Assembly: GCF_001653715.1 (NCBI RefSeq)
Contig: NZ_LWHQ01000047.1
Coordinates: 62,001-126,000 of the forward strand
DNA: 64,000 nucleotides
DNA from: Methylobacterium platani
GTDB taxonomy: Bacteria; Pseudomonadota; Alphaproteobacteria; Rhizobiales; Beijerinckiaceae
Reading direction: 5' to 3'
Part shown: in pieces, positions 18,619 to 28,038 of the stretch
Layout of the letters: each line of letters begins with the position of its first letter
How positions within the stretch are numbered: position 1 is the first letter of the stretch
Notes under the pieces: model-generated
Databases searched by the model: none
Told to the model about the DNA's origin: nothing
Seen by the model: the letters and a program-made list of their open reading frames with translations, nothing else
Translations under genes and position numbers: made by a program

Positions 18619-19934
18619 CCGGCCCGATCGGCTCCCTGCGCCGGCGCCTGCTCCTCGGGGCGCTGGCTCTGATCGCCACCGCGCTCGTGGTGGCGGGCCT
18701 CGCCATCGGGCTGATCCTCGCCCGCTTCGTGCGCGGACAGATCGACTCCCGGCTCGACGCGCAGATCGTGTCCCTGGTCTCCGGGCTGGAACCGGGCGAC
18801 CCCTTGCGCCTCTCCCGCGATCTCGACGCGCCGCCCTTCGACCGGCCGGGCTCGGGCTGGACCTGGCAGGTGCGGCGGGGCTCGGCTCTCCTCGGCTCGG
18901 CCTCCCTCGCCGGCCGTCCCTTCCCCCTGCCTGAGGTGGCGGAGGCGGGCGACGACCGGCCGCGCCCGGCGGAGGCCGCCGGCCCGCGCGGCGAGGCGCT
19001 GCTTCTGCGCGTCCTCGCCCTGCCCGACGGCACCGTGGTGGCGGCGAGCGCGCCGCGCGCCGCCCTCTACGGTCCCTTGCGCGAGGCCGGCCTGGCGCTC
19101 GCCGCGAGCCTCGGGGTGCTGGGCCTGTGCCTCGCCGCCGGCGCGGTGGCGCAGGTGCGCCTGGGGTTGCAGCCCCTCGACCGGCTGCGCCGCGATCTCG
19201 AGACGGTGCGGGCGGGGCAGCGCGAGCGGGTTCCGGAGGCCCAGCCCGCCGAGGTCCGGCCGCTCGCCGCCGCGATCAACGCCCTCCTCGACCAGAACGC
19301 CGCACAGCTCGCCCAGGCCCGCACCCACGTGGCGAACCTCGCCCACGGCCTGAAGACGCCCCTCGCCACGCTGTCGCTCGCCCTGTCGGAGCCCGGCCGC
19401 GACCCCGACGGGCGCTTGGGCCACCTCGTCGGCAGCCTCGACCGCGGCGTGCGCCATCACCTGCGCCGGGCTCGCAGCGCGGCGCTGACCGGGGCGACGC
19501 GGCTGCGCACCGGGCTTTCCGGGCCGGTCTCCGACCTCGCGGCCACGCTCGAACGGCTCCATGCCGGGAAGGGCGTGCGGATCGCCCACGCGGTTCCGCC
19601 CGGCCTCGCCGCGGCCTGCGACCCGCAGGACCTCGACGAGATGCTGGGCAACCTGATCGACAATGCCTGCACGTGGTGCGCGGGTGCGGTGCGGGTGTCG
19701 GCCGAGGGCGTCGGCGGCGACGTGGTGGTGACGATCGAGGATGACGGCCCGGGCCTCGGGCCGGAGGCGCTGGCGGCGGTGGCGCAGCGCGGCCGGCGCC
19801 TCGACGAGACCGTGCCGGGCCACGGCTTCGGCCTCGCCATCACGACGGAGCTCGCCGAGCTCTACGGCGGCGGGCTGGACCTCGACCGGTCGGCGATGGG
19901 GGGCTTGCGGGCGCGGCTGCGGTTGCCGGGCTGA
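18615..19934 (+). CDS. Two-component sensor histidine kinase
   Basis: 439 residues, starting at a GTG inside the response regulator stop. One membrane segment near residues 12-34 and a second near 147-167 bracket a periplasmic sensor loop of about 110 residues. A HAMP-like linker follows, then the HisKA box with His244 (NLAHGLKTPLATL), the N box NLIDNAC (from 346), and the G boxes DDGPGLG and GHGFGLAI. This matches PhoQ-like kinases that phosphorylate PhoP-type regulators. The sensed signal is unknown; such systems often detect divalent cations or envelope stress. Confidence 0.9.
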   Translation: MTGPIGSLRRRLLLGALALIATALVVAGLAIGLILARFVRGQIDSRLDAQIVSLVSGLEPGDPLRLSRDLDAPPFDRPGSGWTWQVRRGSALLGSASLAGRPFPLPEVAEAGDDRPRPAEAAGPRGEALLLRVLALPDGTVVAASAPRAALYGPLREAGLALAASLGVLGLCLAAGAVAQVRLGLQPLDRLRRDLETVRAGQRERVPEAQPAEVRPLAAAINALLDQNAAQLAQARTHVANLAHGLKTPLATLSLALSEPGRDPDGRLGHLVGSLDRGVRHHLRRARSAALTGATRLRTGLSGPVSDLAATLERLHAGKGVRIAHAVPPGLAAACDPQDLDEMLGNLIDNACTWCAGAVRVSAEGVGGDVVVTIEDDGPGLGPEALAAVAQRGRRLDETVPGHGFGLAITTELAELYGGGLDLDRSAMGGLRARLRLPG

Positions 19935-20134
19935 GCGGGGGCCGGCGCGGCCCGGAACCCGTTCCCCCCTGAAGGATCGACACCCGCCGGGTCATTCCAC
20001 GGCGCTGTCAGAGACAGGAATGGCGCGGGATCACCCCTCTCCCCGCGCCGCTCGTAATCCCGTTCTCTCGACTGCCCCGAGCCCTGCATGACAGGGTACA
20101 TCCAGCTCGTTCGCAGTCGCGGGCGACCGGGAGG

Positions 20135-20881
20135 TTAGCCCTGCATCTTCGCCATCATGGCGTCCGAGACCGCGAAGTTGACGAAGACGTTCTGCACGTC
20201 GTCCTGGTCCTCGATGGTCTCGACGAGGCGGATCAGCTTCTCGGCGGTCTCGTCGTCGACGTCGACGGTGTTCTGGGCGCGCCAGATCAGGGCGGTGCGG
20301 CGCGGCTCGCCGAAGCGGGCCTCCAGGGTCTTCGAGACCTCGCCCATCGCCCCCTGCTCGCAAATGACCTCGTGGCCGCCCTCGTCGGACTTCACGTCGT
20401 CGGCGCCGGCCTCGATGGCGGCCTCCAGCATCGTGTCGGCGTCGGCCACCTTGGCGTCGAAGGCGACGAGGCCGACATGGTCGAACATGAACGAGACCGC
20501 GCCGGTCTCGGCGAGGCTGCCGCCGGACTTGGTGAAGGCCGAGCGCACGTCGCTAGCCGTGCGGTTGCGGTTGTCGGTCTGCGCCTCGACGATGAGCGCC
20601 GCGCCGCCGGGGCCGTAGCCCTCGTAGCGGACCTCCTCGTAGTTCTCCGCGTCGCCGCCGGCCGCCTTCTTGATGGCGCGCTCGATGTTGTCCTTGGGCA
20701 TGTTCTCGGCCCGGGCCGCCAGGATGGCGGCGCGCAGGCGCGGGTTCATCGACGGGTCGGGCGTGCCGAGCTTGGCCGCGACGGTGATCTCCCGGGCGAG
20801 CTTGGAGAAGACCTTCGAGCGGACCGCGTCGACGCGGCCCTTGCGGTGCATGATGTTCTTGAACTGTGAATGCCCGGCCAT
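20135..20881 (-). CDS. yebC: YebC/PmpR-family (TACO1) protein
   Basis: 248 residues with the hallmark opening [18 protein letters not shown] and the acidic central domain typical of YebC. The family was first annotated as DNA-binding regulators; recent work on YebC and mitochondrial TACO1 indicates a ribosome-associated role easing translation of proline stretches. Length is normal. In many proteobacteria yebC lies next to ruvC; that gene is not beside it here. The neighbouring phosphonate operon ends about 200 bases upstream. Confidence 0.93.
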   Translation of the reverse strand: MAGHSQFKNIMHRKGRVDAVRSKVFSKLAREITVAAKLGTPDPSMNPRLRAAILAARAENMPKDNIERAIKKAAGGDAENYEEVRYEGYGPGGAALIVEAQTDNRNRTASDVRSAFTKSGGSLAETGAVSFMFDHVGLVAFDAKVADADTMLEAAIEAGADDVKSDEGGHEVICEQGAMGEVSKTLEARFGEPRRTALIWRAQNTVDVDDETAEKLIRLVETIEDQDDVQNVFVNFAVSDAMMAKMQG

Positions 20882-21021
20882 GCTGCTCCCCGGCGGCTGG
20901 TGAACCTTGCGCGCGGAGAGCGCCCGGCGGGGCTCTCGACGCCGCGAGGTGCGTTGAGACAGCCGGCTTATAGGCGCCCGCCCAGGGGGAAGACAATGAG
21001 GAAGACAAGCGCGCCGCGCGC

Positions 21022-21053
21022 GGTTTTCGCACCCCGTCGTGCTCGCGAAAACC
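21022..21053 (-). terminator. Hairpin after phosphonate operon
   Basis: GGTTTTCGC (21022-21030) and GCGAAAACC (21045-21053) form a perfect 9-bp stem 31 bases beyond the last phn gene on the minus strand. No T-tract follows. It separates the phn transcript from yebC. Confidence 0.5.
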
Positions 21054-21083
21054 CGCTGGAATCAGGCCCCTACGCGGCCGGGC

Positions 21084-21953
21084 TCAGGGCGGGGCAGCCC
21101 CGATGATCGCCCGGCGCAGGCGGCCCGAGACGAGGTCGATCAGCGCCACCGTGACGAGGATCATCAGCACCAGGAAGGCGACCTGCTGCATCTCGAGCAC
21201 CCGGATCAGCTCGGTCAGGTACTGGCCGATGCCGCCGGCCCCGACGATGCCGATGATGGTGGCCGAGCGGGTGTTCGATTCGAAGAAGTAGAGCACCTGG
21301 CTCGCCAGCACCGGGAGCACCGCCGGCACCAGGCCGAAGCGGACCCGGTGCAGCCGCCCGCCGCCCGAGGCGGTCACGCCCTCCTGCGCCTTGCGGTCGG
21401 CGGTCTCGATCGCCTCGGAGAACAGCTTGCCGAGCGCCCCGAAATCCGAGCACGCGATGGCGAGCGCACCTGCGAAGGGACCGAGGCCGACGACGTTGAT
21501 CCAGATCAGCGCCCAGATCAGCACGTCGACCGAGCGGATCACGTCGAAGCTGCGGCGCACCCCGAAGCGCAGGAAGGGGTTTCGCACCACGTTGCGGGCG
21601 GCCAGGAACGCCACCGGAAAGGCGAGGCAGGCCGCCGTCAGCGTGCCGAGGAACGCGATCGCCAGGGTCTCCCCGAGGGCGGTCGCGAACAGGCCGAGGC
21701 GTCCGCCGGCCGAGGGCGGCAGCATCATGCCGGCGAACTCGCCCAGGCGGTGCAGGCCGTGGAGGATGCGCAGGAGCGAGAAATCGAGCCGCACCATCGC
21801 GACCACCGCCAGGGCGACGATCACCGCGAGGGTGCCCAGGACGGCCGCGCGGCGCGACCACGCCGGCCGGAAGACCCGGGGGTGTCGCTGCCGCAGGCCG
21901 TCGAGATCGGCGAGCGCCGCCTGACGCAGGGGAGAGGACGGGCGGCGGTTCAT
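21084..21953 (-). CDS. phnE: Phosphonate ABC transporter permease, second copy
   Basis: 289 residues, inner-membrane permease with about six hydrophobic segments and the PhnE-type coupling region ESNTRSATIIGIVGAGGIGQ. It pairs with the other PhnE to form the channel served by PhnC and PhnD. The ATG at 21953 overlaps the stop of the first permease gene (ATGA), which shows tight co-translation. The reading frame continues far upstream but overlaps the other phn genes and is not used. Two unequal permeases are usual in rhizobial and Methylobacterium-like phn operons. Confidence 0.92.
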   Translation of the reverse strand: MNRRPSSPLRQAALADLDGLRQRHPRVFRPAWSRRAAVLGTLAVIVALAVVAMVRLDFSLLRILHGLHRLGEFAGMMLPPSAGGRLGLFATALGETLAIAFLGTLTAACLAFPVAFLAARNVVRNPFLRFGVRRSFDVIRSVDVLIWALIWINVVGLGPFAGALAIACSDFGALGKLFSEAIETADRKAQEGVTASGGGRLHRVRFGLVPAVLPVLASQVLYFFESNTRSATIIGIVGAGGIGQYLTELIRVLEMQQVAFLVLMILVTVALIDLVSGRLRRAIIGAAPP

Positions 21954-22834
21954 GCGTGGGCCTCCCGGCCGAGGAGGTGGTGGCGCAGGCGCTCGGTGGC
22001 GAGGTCGATCGTCACCACGGTGAGGATGACGAGGAGCAGGATCGCGCTCACGTCCGAGTAGTAGAAGTTGCGGATCGCCACCAGGAACTCCTGGCCGATG
22101 CCGCCGGCCCCGACGAAGCCCATCACGCCGGCGCCCCGCACGTTGATCTCGAAGCGCAGCAGCGCGTAGGACGCGAAGTTCGACAGGACCTGCGGCACCA
22201 CCGCGAAGCGCACGGTCGCGACGAGGCCGGCCCCGGTTCCGGTCAGGCCCTCGACCGGCTTCATGTCGATGTTCTCGACGACCTCCGAGAACAGCTTGCC
22301 GAGCGCGCCGGCCGTGTGGATGGCGATGGCGAGCACGCCGACCATCGGCCCGAGCCCGAAGGCGATGACGAAGATCAGCGCGAACACCACCTCGGGCACC
22401 GTGCGGCACACTTCCAGGAAGCGCCGGGCCACGAACCGGATCGTCCGTGAGCGCACCAGGTTGGCCGAGGCGAGGAAGCACAGGAGGAAGGCCGCGATGC
22501 CGCCGAGCAGCGTGCCGAGATAGGCCATCAGGATGGTCTCGGCGAGGAGCCCGAGCCATTTCGGCAGGCCCCAGTACCAGGCCGCCACATCCGCCGGCAG
22601 GTTCGCCAGGGTCAGGACCGGCATGATCTGGTCGAGATAGGCGGTGAAGTTCTGGATGTTGTCGAGGAAGGTGAGCGGCCGCACCTCGGCCATCCAGCCG
22701 GCGAGGAGGTAGAGCGCCGCAATCGCGACGACGATCGCCAGGGTGCGGCGGTGCGAGGCGGCGACGGCGCCGGAATACGCGGCGAGCAGGGTGCTCTCGC
22801 GGTCGGGCGGGAGTTTCTCGATGTGGACGGTCAC
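21950..22834 (-). CDS. phnE: Phosphonate ABC transporter permease, first copy
   Basis: 294 residues with about six membrane segments. The conserved cytoplasmic loop reads FEINVRGAGVMGFVGAGGIG, which contacts the ATPase. It forms the transmembrane part of the phosphonate importer with the next gene. About 200 bases separate it from phnD; that space carries a composite palindromic element, which may lower permease expression relative to the binding protein. Confidence 0.93.
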   Translation of the reverse strand: MTVHIEKLPPDRESTLLAAYSGAVAASHRRTLAIVVAIAALYLLAGWMAEVRPLTFLDNIQNFTAYLDQIMPVLTLANLPADVAAWYWGLPKWLGLLAETILMAYLGTLLGGIAAFLLCFLASANLVRSRTIRFVARRFLEVCRTVPEVVFALIFVIAFGLGPMVGVLAIAIHTAGALGKLFSEVVENIDMKPVEGLTGTGAGLVATVRFAVVPQVLSNFASYALLRFEINVRGAGVMGFVGAGGIGQEFLVAIRNFYYSDVSAILLLVILTVVTIDLATERLRHHLLGREAHA

Positions 22835-22845
22835 GGAAAAGGCTC

Positions 22846-23010
22846 CTCCCCTCCCCCTTGTGGGGAGGGGTCAGGGGGATCGAAGATCCCGCGTGGGGGT
22901 GGTGCCGGATGAGGCTCAGCGGTGCCTCCTGCACCACCCCCACCCCTAGCCCCTCCCCACAACTTGCAGCGATACCGGGCAAGCCCGGGATCGCCTGGGG
23001 GAGGGGAGGC
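22846..23010. repeat. Composite palindromic intergenic element, copy 3 (diverged)
   Basis: CCTCCCC...GGGGAGG hairpins at both ends around a core GCCGGATGAGGCTCAGC and an inner GGGGGTGGTGC / GCACCACCCCC pair. The layout matches the other copies but the outer arms have drifted. It lies inside the phn operon between phnD and phnE. Confidence 0.65.
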
Positions 23011-23032
23011 GCCATACCTGCAAGACGTCGTT

Positions 23033-23959
23033 CTACGACCGCTTGCGCTGCTCGTCGTTGTGGCGGAGCATCTCGATGATCGGCTGGTAGTCCTTCAGCG
23101 TCACCGGGGTGAGGTCGAGGTCCTTGCCGTCCGAGAGCTTGTCGAAGGCGGCCTTGTCCTTGGTCGGGAGATCGATGAAGGCCTGGCGGATCGTCTGCTT
23201 CAGGTCGTCGGGCAGGCTGGCGAGGACCGCGAAGGGCCCCTCGGGCAGGAACTCGGACTTGAAGACGACGCGGAAGTCCGACTGCTTCATCGGCGTGCCG
23301 TCGGCGTTCTTCACCATGCCCTTGGCCAGCATCCGGGTCAGGTTGCTGTCGGTGTCGGAGTTCCAGAAATTGGCGGCGGCGTCCGCGGTGCCCTGGGCGA
23401 GCGCCAGGACGGCGTTCTCGTGGCTGCCGGCATAGAAGGTCTTGCCGAAGAACTTGTCGACGTCGTGGCCGGCCTTGTGCAGGAAGAAGCGCGGGGCCTG
23501 GTTGCCGGAGGTCGAGTTCGGATCGACGAGGGCGAGGCTCTTGCCCTTCAGGTCCTCGATCGACTTGTAGGGGCTGTCGGCCCGGACGTAGATCACCGAG
23601 TAGTAGCCCGACACCCCGGTCTCGTGCTTCTGGTTGACCACCGGCTCGATCTTCACGCCGGTGATGACGGCGCGGGCGAAGGAGGCCGGACCGTAGAAGG
23701 CGATCTGGATGTTGCCGGCGCGCTGGCCCTCGATCACCGCCGCGTAGTCGTTGGCGACCCGCAGCTTCACCGGCACGCCGAGCTGCTTGGTGAGGTAGGC
23801 GGTGAGCGGGGTCCAGCGGTCGACGGTGCCCGAGGCGTTCTCGGCCGGGATGACGCCGAGCGTCAGCTCGGGATATTTCGCCTTCCAGTCCTGAGCCAGG
23901 GCGGGGCCGGCGGCGAGCATCAGGGCGGCGGCGCCCACGAGGGTGCGACGGTTCAGCAT
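23033..23959 (-). CDS. phnD: Phosphonate ABC transporter substrate-binding protein
   Basis: 308 residues. A signal peptide covers residues 1-22 (LVGAAALMLAAGPALAQ, cleavage after AQ). The mature part is a type II periplasmic binding protein of the PhnD group with the RVANDYAAVIEGQ and GKSLALVDPNSTSGN regions seen in phosphonate binders. It captures phosphonates in the periplasm and delivers them to the PhnE pair. 29 bases separate it from phnC upstream. Confidence 0.93.
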   Translation of the reverse strand: MLNRRTLVGAAALMLAAGPALAQDWKAKYPELTLGVIPAENASGTVDRWTPLTAYLTKQLGVPVKLRVANDYAAVIEGQRAGNIQIAFYGPASFARAVITGVKIEPVVNQKHETGVSGYYSVIYVRADSPYKSIEDLKGKSLALVDPNSTSGNQAPRFFLHKAGHDVDKFFGKTFYAGSHENAVLALAQGTADAAANFWNSDTDSNLTRMLAKGMVKNADGTPMKQSDFRVVFKSEFLPEGPFAVLASLPDDLKQTIRQAFIDLPTKDKAAFDKLSDGKDLDLTPVTLKDYQPIIEMLRHNDEQRKRS

Positions 23960-23988
23960 CGATCAAGTCCTTCTCGGAACGGGAAAAT

Positions 23989-24810
23989 TCAGGCGCTCAG
24001 CGCCTCGGCGTGGCGGATCGGGGCCCGCATCGGCCGCGGCCGCGTCTCGGGCTCGCCGCGGTCCATCACCTCGCCGGCCTCGAGGCCGTAGAGGGTGCGG
24101 GCGACGTCCTCGGTGAGGTCGAAGCCGCGGCCGTCGAACACCACCCGGCCCTCCGAGAGGCCGATCAGCCGGTCGCAATAGGCGCGGGCGAGGTCGAGGG
24201 AGTGCAGGTTGCACAGCACCGTGATGCCGTAGCGCCTGTTGGCGTCGGCGAGCGCATCCATCACCAGGCGGGTGTTGCGGGGATCGAGGGAGGCCACCGG
24301 CTCGTCGGCCAGGATGATCTCCGGCTCCTGCACCAGGGCGCGGGCGATGGCGACGCGCTGCTGCTGGCCGCCCGACAGCTGGTCGGCCCGGTTGGCGGCA
24401 AAGCCCCCCATGTCGAAATTCTCGAGCGCGGCGAGCGCCAGCGCCCGGTCCTCCTCGCTCCACAGCTTGAGCAGCGAGCGGTGGGCCGGCACCTGGTCGA
24501 GCCGGCCCATCAGCACGTTCGTCATCACGTCGAGCCGGCCGACGAGGTTGAACTGCTGGAAGATCATCGCGCAGCGGGCACGCCAGGCGCGGAGCGCCCG
24601 GCCGCGCAAGCGCGTCACGTCGGTGCCGTCGTAGAGGATGCGCCCGCCCGTCGGGTCGGCGAGGCGGTTGAGCATCCGCAGCAGGGTCGACTTGCCGGCG
24701 CCCGAGCGCCCGATCACGCCGACGAAGCTGCCGCGCTCGATGGAGAGGCTGACGCCGTCCACGGCGCGGCGCGCCCCGTACTGACGGGTGAGATTCTCGA
24801 CAACCAGCAT
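23989..24810 (-). CDS. phnC: Phosphonate ABC transporter ATP-binding protein
   Basis: 273 residues, cytoplasmic ATPase: Walker [10 protein letters not shown] (34-42), signature LSGGQQQR, Walker [13 protein letters not shown]. The PhnC group imports phosphonates or phosphate esters with PhnD and PhnE. I use the ATG at 24810 ([12 protein letters not shown]); a GTG at 24828 in frame would add six residues but lacks a visible ribosome-binding site. It follows the hexapeptide transferase gene by 75 bases. Confidence 0.92.
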   Translation of the reverse strand: MLVVENLTRQYGARRAVDGVSLSIERGSFVGVIGRSGAGKSTLLRMLNRLADPTGGRILYDGTDVTRLRGRALRAWRARCAMIFQQFNLVGRLDVMTNVLMGRLDQVPAHRSLLKLWSEEDRALALAALENFDMGGFAANRADQLSGGQQQRVAIARALVQEPEIILADEPVASLDPRNTRLVMDALADANRRYGITVLCNLHSLDLARAYCDRLIGLSEGRVVFDGRGFDLTEDVARTLYGLEAGEVMDRGEPETRPRPMRAPIRHAEALSA

Positions 24811-24885
24811 CCGTTCGCCTGTTTCCACTGTTCGGGCGAACGTAAACGCCGGTTGAACGACAACACGATGACGGTCCGTCAGTGC

Positions 24886-25503
24886 TTAGCCGGCGTATTT
24901 ATTCAGGAAATCCTCGATCGGGAGGGCGCGAAAGTCGGGGAGCGCCTGCCGCAGGCGGTCGTGGTCCCAGTCCCACCAGGCGAGCGCCAGCAAGCGCGCG
25001 GCGGTCGCTTCGTCGAAGCGGCGGCGGACGGGGCGAGCCGGATTGCCGACCACGATGGCGTAGGGCTCGACGTCCCGGGTGACGATGGCGCCGGCCCCGA
25101 CGACCGCGCCGGTGCCGATGCTGCGCCCGGGCAGCACCACGACCCCGTGGCCGATCCAGACGTCGTGGCCGATGGTGACGGGGCTCGCCCGGCGCCGGTC
25201 GAAGAAGGCCGGCTCGTTCGATTCGTCAGGCCAGTACGAGGCGGCGCGGTAGGTGAAGTGGCTCTGCGAGGCCCGCTCCATCGGGTGGTTGCCCGGGTTG
25301 ATCCGCACCATCGCGGCGATCGAGCAGAACTTGCCGATGGTGGTGTAGATCACCTCGCCGTCGTTGCCGATGTAGGAGTAGTCGTCGAGCGAGGTCTCGG
25401 TGAGCTGCGTGCGCGGGCCGATCTCGGTGTAGCGGCCGAGGCGGCATTCCCGGACCCGGGCGGTCGGGTCGATGACGGGCTCCAGGCCCAGTTGTCCGGC
25501 CAT
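24886..25503 (-). CDS. Phosphonate-locus hexapeptide-repeat acetyltransferase
   Basis: 205 residues with left-handed beta-helix hexapeptide repeats, including [16 protein letters not shown] and [16 protein letters not shown], and the C-terminal [13 protein letters not shown] seen in CatB/LacA-type transferases. This subgroup is characteristically found inside C-P lyase (phn) operons and probably acetylates an aminophosphonate, analogous to PhnO; that role is inferred. The ATG at 25503 lies 4 bases after the stop of the DUF1045 gene, so the two are translated together. Confidence 0.87.
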   Translation of the reverse strand: MAGQLGLEPVIDPTARVRECRLGRYTEIGPRTQLTETSLDDYSYIGNDGEVIYTTIGKFCSIAAMVRINPGNHPMERASQSHFTYRAASYWPDESNEPAFFDRRRASPVTIGHDVWIGHGVVVLPGRSIGTGAVVGAGAIVTRDVEPYAIVVGNPARPVRRRFDEATAARLLALAWWDWDHDRLRQALPDFRALPIEDFLNKYAG

Positions 25504-25507
25504 GTCG

Positions 25508-26185
25508 TCAGCCTCCGAGAGCGATGCGCCGCAAGACCCGGAACGGGCCGGCACCGTCCTGGCGCAGCACCGACAGGGCATCGAGGGTCAGCGGCGCGCC
25601 GGCGCCGTAGGCGGCGGCCAGGCGCTCGCGCCAGGGGGCGCGGTCGGCTTCCGGCAGGGCGTCGGTGAGGGTCATGTGGAAGCGGAACGCCTCGAAGACG
25701 TGCGGGTAGCCCCAGGCCGCCAGCAGCGCCCGGCCGCGGGGGCTCAGGCGCTCGGGCTTGCGGCGGGCGGTCTCGGATTCGGTCAGGGGCGCGCGGAACG
25801 GCTCGAAGGCGGCGACGCATTCGGCGGCGAACAGGCCGAGGTCCGGCGGCGCGGCCTGCGGGATCAGCGCCGTGAAGGCGCCCAGCGTCGCGACCTTGAG
25901 GGGACCGACCGGGATCGGCGGATGATCGGCGGCCAGCGCCTCCGCCGCCGCCAGCAGGCCGGCCTCGGTGGTGCCGGGAGCAAGCCGCATCGGCGCCTTC
26001 AGGGTGGCGTGGAAGCCGTAGACCCGTGGGGAGTCCGTCACGCCCGCAAGATCGGCCAGCCCGTCGGGACGGGGGATCTCCGTGCCGGTGTGGTTGTCGT
26101 AGCCCAGGATCGCATTGCCGAACCGGGCGAGGTCCGAGCCGGGCTTCGGCGTGAAGTAGAGGGCGTAGCGCGTCGTGCCGGTCAC
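25508..26185 (-). CDS. DUF1045 phosphonate-metabolism protein (2H phosphoesterase-like)
   Basis: 225 residues. Two short His-containing motifs, [10 protein letters not shown] and FRFHMTLTD, fit the HxT/S signature pair of the 2H phosphoesterase superfamily to which DUF1045 is assigned. The family is confined largely to C-P lyase operons and may act on cyclic phosphoribosyl intermediates in place of PhnP; this is inference. GTG at 26185 is chosen because AAGGAGAA lies 6 bases upstream. It is the first gene of the minus-strand phn run. Confidence 0.87.
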   Translation of the reverse strand: MTGTTRYALYFTPKPGSDLARFGNAILGYDNHTGTEIPRPDGLADLAGVTDSPRVYGFHATLKAPMRLAPGTTEAGLLAAAEALAADHPPIPVGPLKVATLGAFTALIPQAAPPDLGLFAAECVAAFEPFRAPLTESETARRKPERLSPRGRALLAAWGYPHVFEAFRFHMTLTDALPEADRAPWRERLAAAYGAGAPLTLDALSVLRQDGAGPFRVLRRIALGG

Positions 26186-26271
26186 GCGGTTCTCCTTGTG
26201 CCGCCTGTTCAGCACGCGGGCATGACTGAACGGTGACGGTGGCAGGAAGGCGCGACAGCGGTGAGCATGAA

Positions 26272-26438
26272 CCCTCCCCTCTCTGCGGGGGAGGGTGCCC
26301 GGCGGAGCCGGGCGGGAGAGGGGCAGCGCGACGCCGATCCAGGGGTCGCTCGTCATGACGTGCGCGACCTTTCCGGAAGCGGGCTCCCCTCTCCCGCCTC
26401 GCTTCGCTCGCCACCCTCCCCCGCAGAGGGGGGAGGGA
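26272..26438. repeat. Composite palindromic intergenic element, copy 4
   Basis: Starts and ends with near-mirror hairpins, ACCCTCCCCTCTCTGCGGGG at the left and its counterpart at 26412-26437. It fills the space between the fumarase stop and the start region of the phn operon. The core differs from copies 1-3. Confidence 0.65.
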
Positions 26439-26465
26439 GAAACCCGCACTCGACCGATCCCGACG

Positions 26466-27977
26466 TTACGCCGGCGCCATCTCCCGCACCGGCCGCCTCC
26501 ACCGCGCCGGGCCGTCGCGGTGGACCGAGGTGCCGGCGGCGTCGACCGCGACCGTGACCGGCATGTCCTCGACGACGAATTCGTGGATCGCCTCCATGCC
26601 GAGATCGGCGAAGGCGAGCACCCGGGCCGCCTTGATCGCCTTCGAGACGAGGTAGGCCGCGCCGCCGACCGCGATCAGGTAGGCCGCGCCGTGGCGCGCG
26701 ATGGTCTCGACGGCGGCGGGACCGCGCTCGGCCTTGCCGACCATGACGAGAAGGCCGGTCCGCGACAGGATCGGCTCCAGGAACTTGTCCATCCGGGTCG
26801 CCGTGGTGGGACCGGCCGGGCCCACCGCCTCGTCGCCGACCGCGTCGACCGGGCCGACATAGTAGATCGCCCGGTCGCGCAGATCGACCGGCAGGGGCTC
26901 GCCCGCCTCCAGCATCCGGGTCAGGCGAAGATGCGCCGCGTCGCGCCCGGTGAGCAGGCGGCCCGACAGCAGCAGCGTCTCGCCGGCGCGCCAGGTCGCC
27001 ACCTCCTCGCGGGTCAGCCGGTCGAGGTCGACCCGGCGCCCGGCGGCGGTCGCGACGCTGATGTCCTGCGGCCAGAGGTCGAGGGAGGGCGGGGTGAAGA
27101 CGGCGGGACCGCTGCCGTCGAGGGTGAAGTGGGCGTGCCGGTCGGCGGCGCATTGCGGAATCAGGCCGACGGGGAGCGAGGCGGCGTGGACCGGGAAGGT
27201 CTTGAGCTTCACATCCAGCACGGTGGTCAGCCCGCCGAGGCCCTGCGCGCCGATGCCGAGCGCGTTGACCCGCTCGAAGATCTCGAGCCGCAATTCCTCC
27301 TCCTTGGACGAGGGGCCGCGGGCGCGGATCTGCGGCAGGTCGATCGGGTCGAGGAGCGAGAGCTTGGCCAGCGTCATCGCCTTCTCGGGCGAGCCGCCGA
27401 CGCCGATCCCGAGCATGCCGGGCGGGCACCATCCGGCCCCCAGGGTCTCGACGGTGCGCACCACCCAGTCGGCGACCGAATCGCTCGGGTTGAGGGCGGC
27501 GAACTTCGCCTTGTTCTCCGAGCCGCCGCCCTTCGCGGCGACGTGGACCTCGATCGCGTCGCCGGCCACCAGCTCGACGTGGAGCATGGCCGGCGCGTTG
27601 TCGCCGGTGTTGCGGCGGCCGAAGAGCGGCTCGGAGACCACGGAGGCGCGCAGCGGGTTGCGCTCCTCGCGCCACGCCCGGCGCACGCCCTCGTCGACGA
27701 TCTCCTGGAGCGAGCGGTTCGAGACGATGCGGGCGTTGAGCCCGACCTTCATGAACACCTGCGCAGTGCCGGTATCCTGGCAGATCGGCCGCCGGCCGAA
27801 GGCGGCCATGCGGGAATTGACCAGGATCTGCGCCATCGCGTCCCGGGCCGCCGGGCTCTCCTCGCGCCGCCAGGCGTCGGCGAGGTTCTCGATGTAGTCC
27901 GCCGGGTGGTAGTACGAGATGAATTGCAGGGCGTCGGCGATGGAGGCGACCAGGTCGTCTTCGCGGATGGTGGCCAT
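26466..27977 (-). CDS. Class I fumarate hydratase
   Basis: 503 residues, [4Fe-4S] class I fumarase family. Cysteines expected to hold the cluster are in PICQDTGTAQVF, GWCPPGMLGIGVGG and IPQCAADRHAHF; the C-terminal beta domain ends with VEDMPVTVAVDAAGTSVH. It interconverts fumarate and malate; some members also hydrate mesaconate to citramalate. GGAGGACAACC precedes the ATG. A perfect 14-base palindrome lies 40 bases upstream. A CoA-transferase and an aldehyde dehydrogenase are encoded upstream on the same strand, so a role beyond the TCA cycle is possible. Confidence 0.92.
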   Translation of the reverse strand: MATIREDDLVASIADALQFISYYHPADYIENLADAWRREESPAARDAMAQILVNSRMAAFGRRPICQDTGTAQVFMKVGLNARIVSNRSLQEIVDEGVRRAWREERNPLRASVVSEPLFGRRNTGDNAPAMLHVELVAGDAIEVHVAAKGGGSENKAKFAALNPSDSVADWVVRTVETLGAGWCPPGMLGIGVGGSPEKAMTLAKLSLLDPIDLPQIRARGPSSKEEELRLEIFERVNALGIGAQGLGGLTTVLDVKLKTFPVHAASLPVGLIPQCAADRHAHFTLDGSGPAVFTPPSLDLWPQDISVATAAGRRVDLDRLTREEVATWRAGETLLLSGRLLTGRDAAHLRLTRMLEAGEPLPVDLRDRAIYYVGPVDAVGDEAVGPAGPTTATRMDKFLEPILSRTGLLVMVGKAERGPAAVETIARHGAAYLIAVGGAAYLVSKAIKAARVLAFADLGMEAIHEFVVEDMPVTVAVDAAGTSVHRDGPARWRRPVREMAPA

Positions 27978-28016
27978 GGTTGTCCTCCAAAGACAATGAT
28001 CTGAGATCGCCGCAGC

Positions 28017-28030
28017 CTTGATTGATCAAG
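28017..28030. promoter_or_regulatory. Palindrome upstream of fumarase gene
   Basis: CTTGAT-TG-ATCAAG, a perfect 6-bp inverted repeat with a 2-base centre, 40-53 bases before the fumarase ATG. It is AT-rich against the surrounding sequence and could be an operator. No cognate regulator is adjacent. Confidence 0.4.
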
Positions 28031-28038
28031 CGCGGGAT

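Noticed and set aside
21084-23966. 960-codon frame covering three phn genes
   Set aside because: It reads through phnD and the first phnE in the wrong frame; only the last 289 codons give a PhnE protein.
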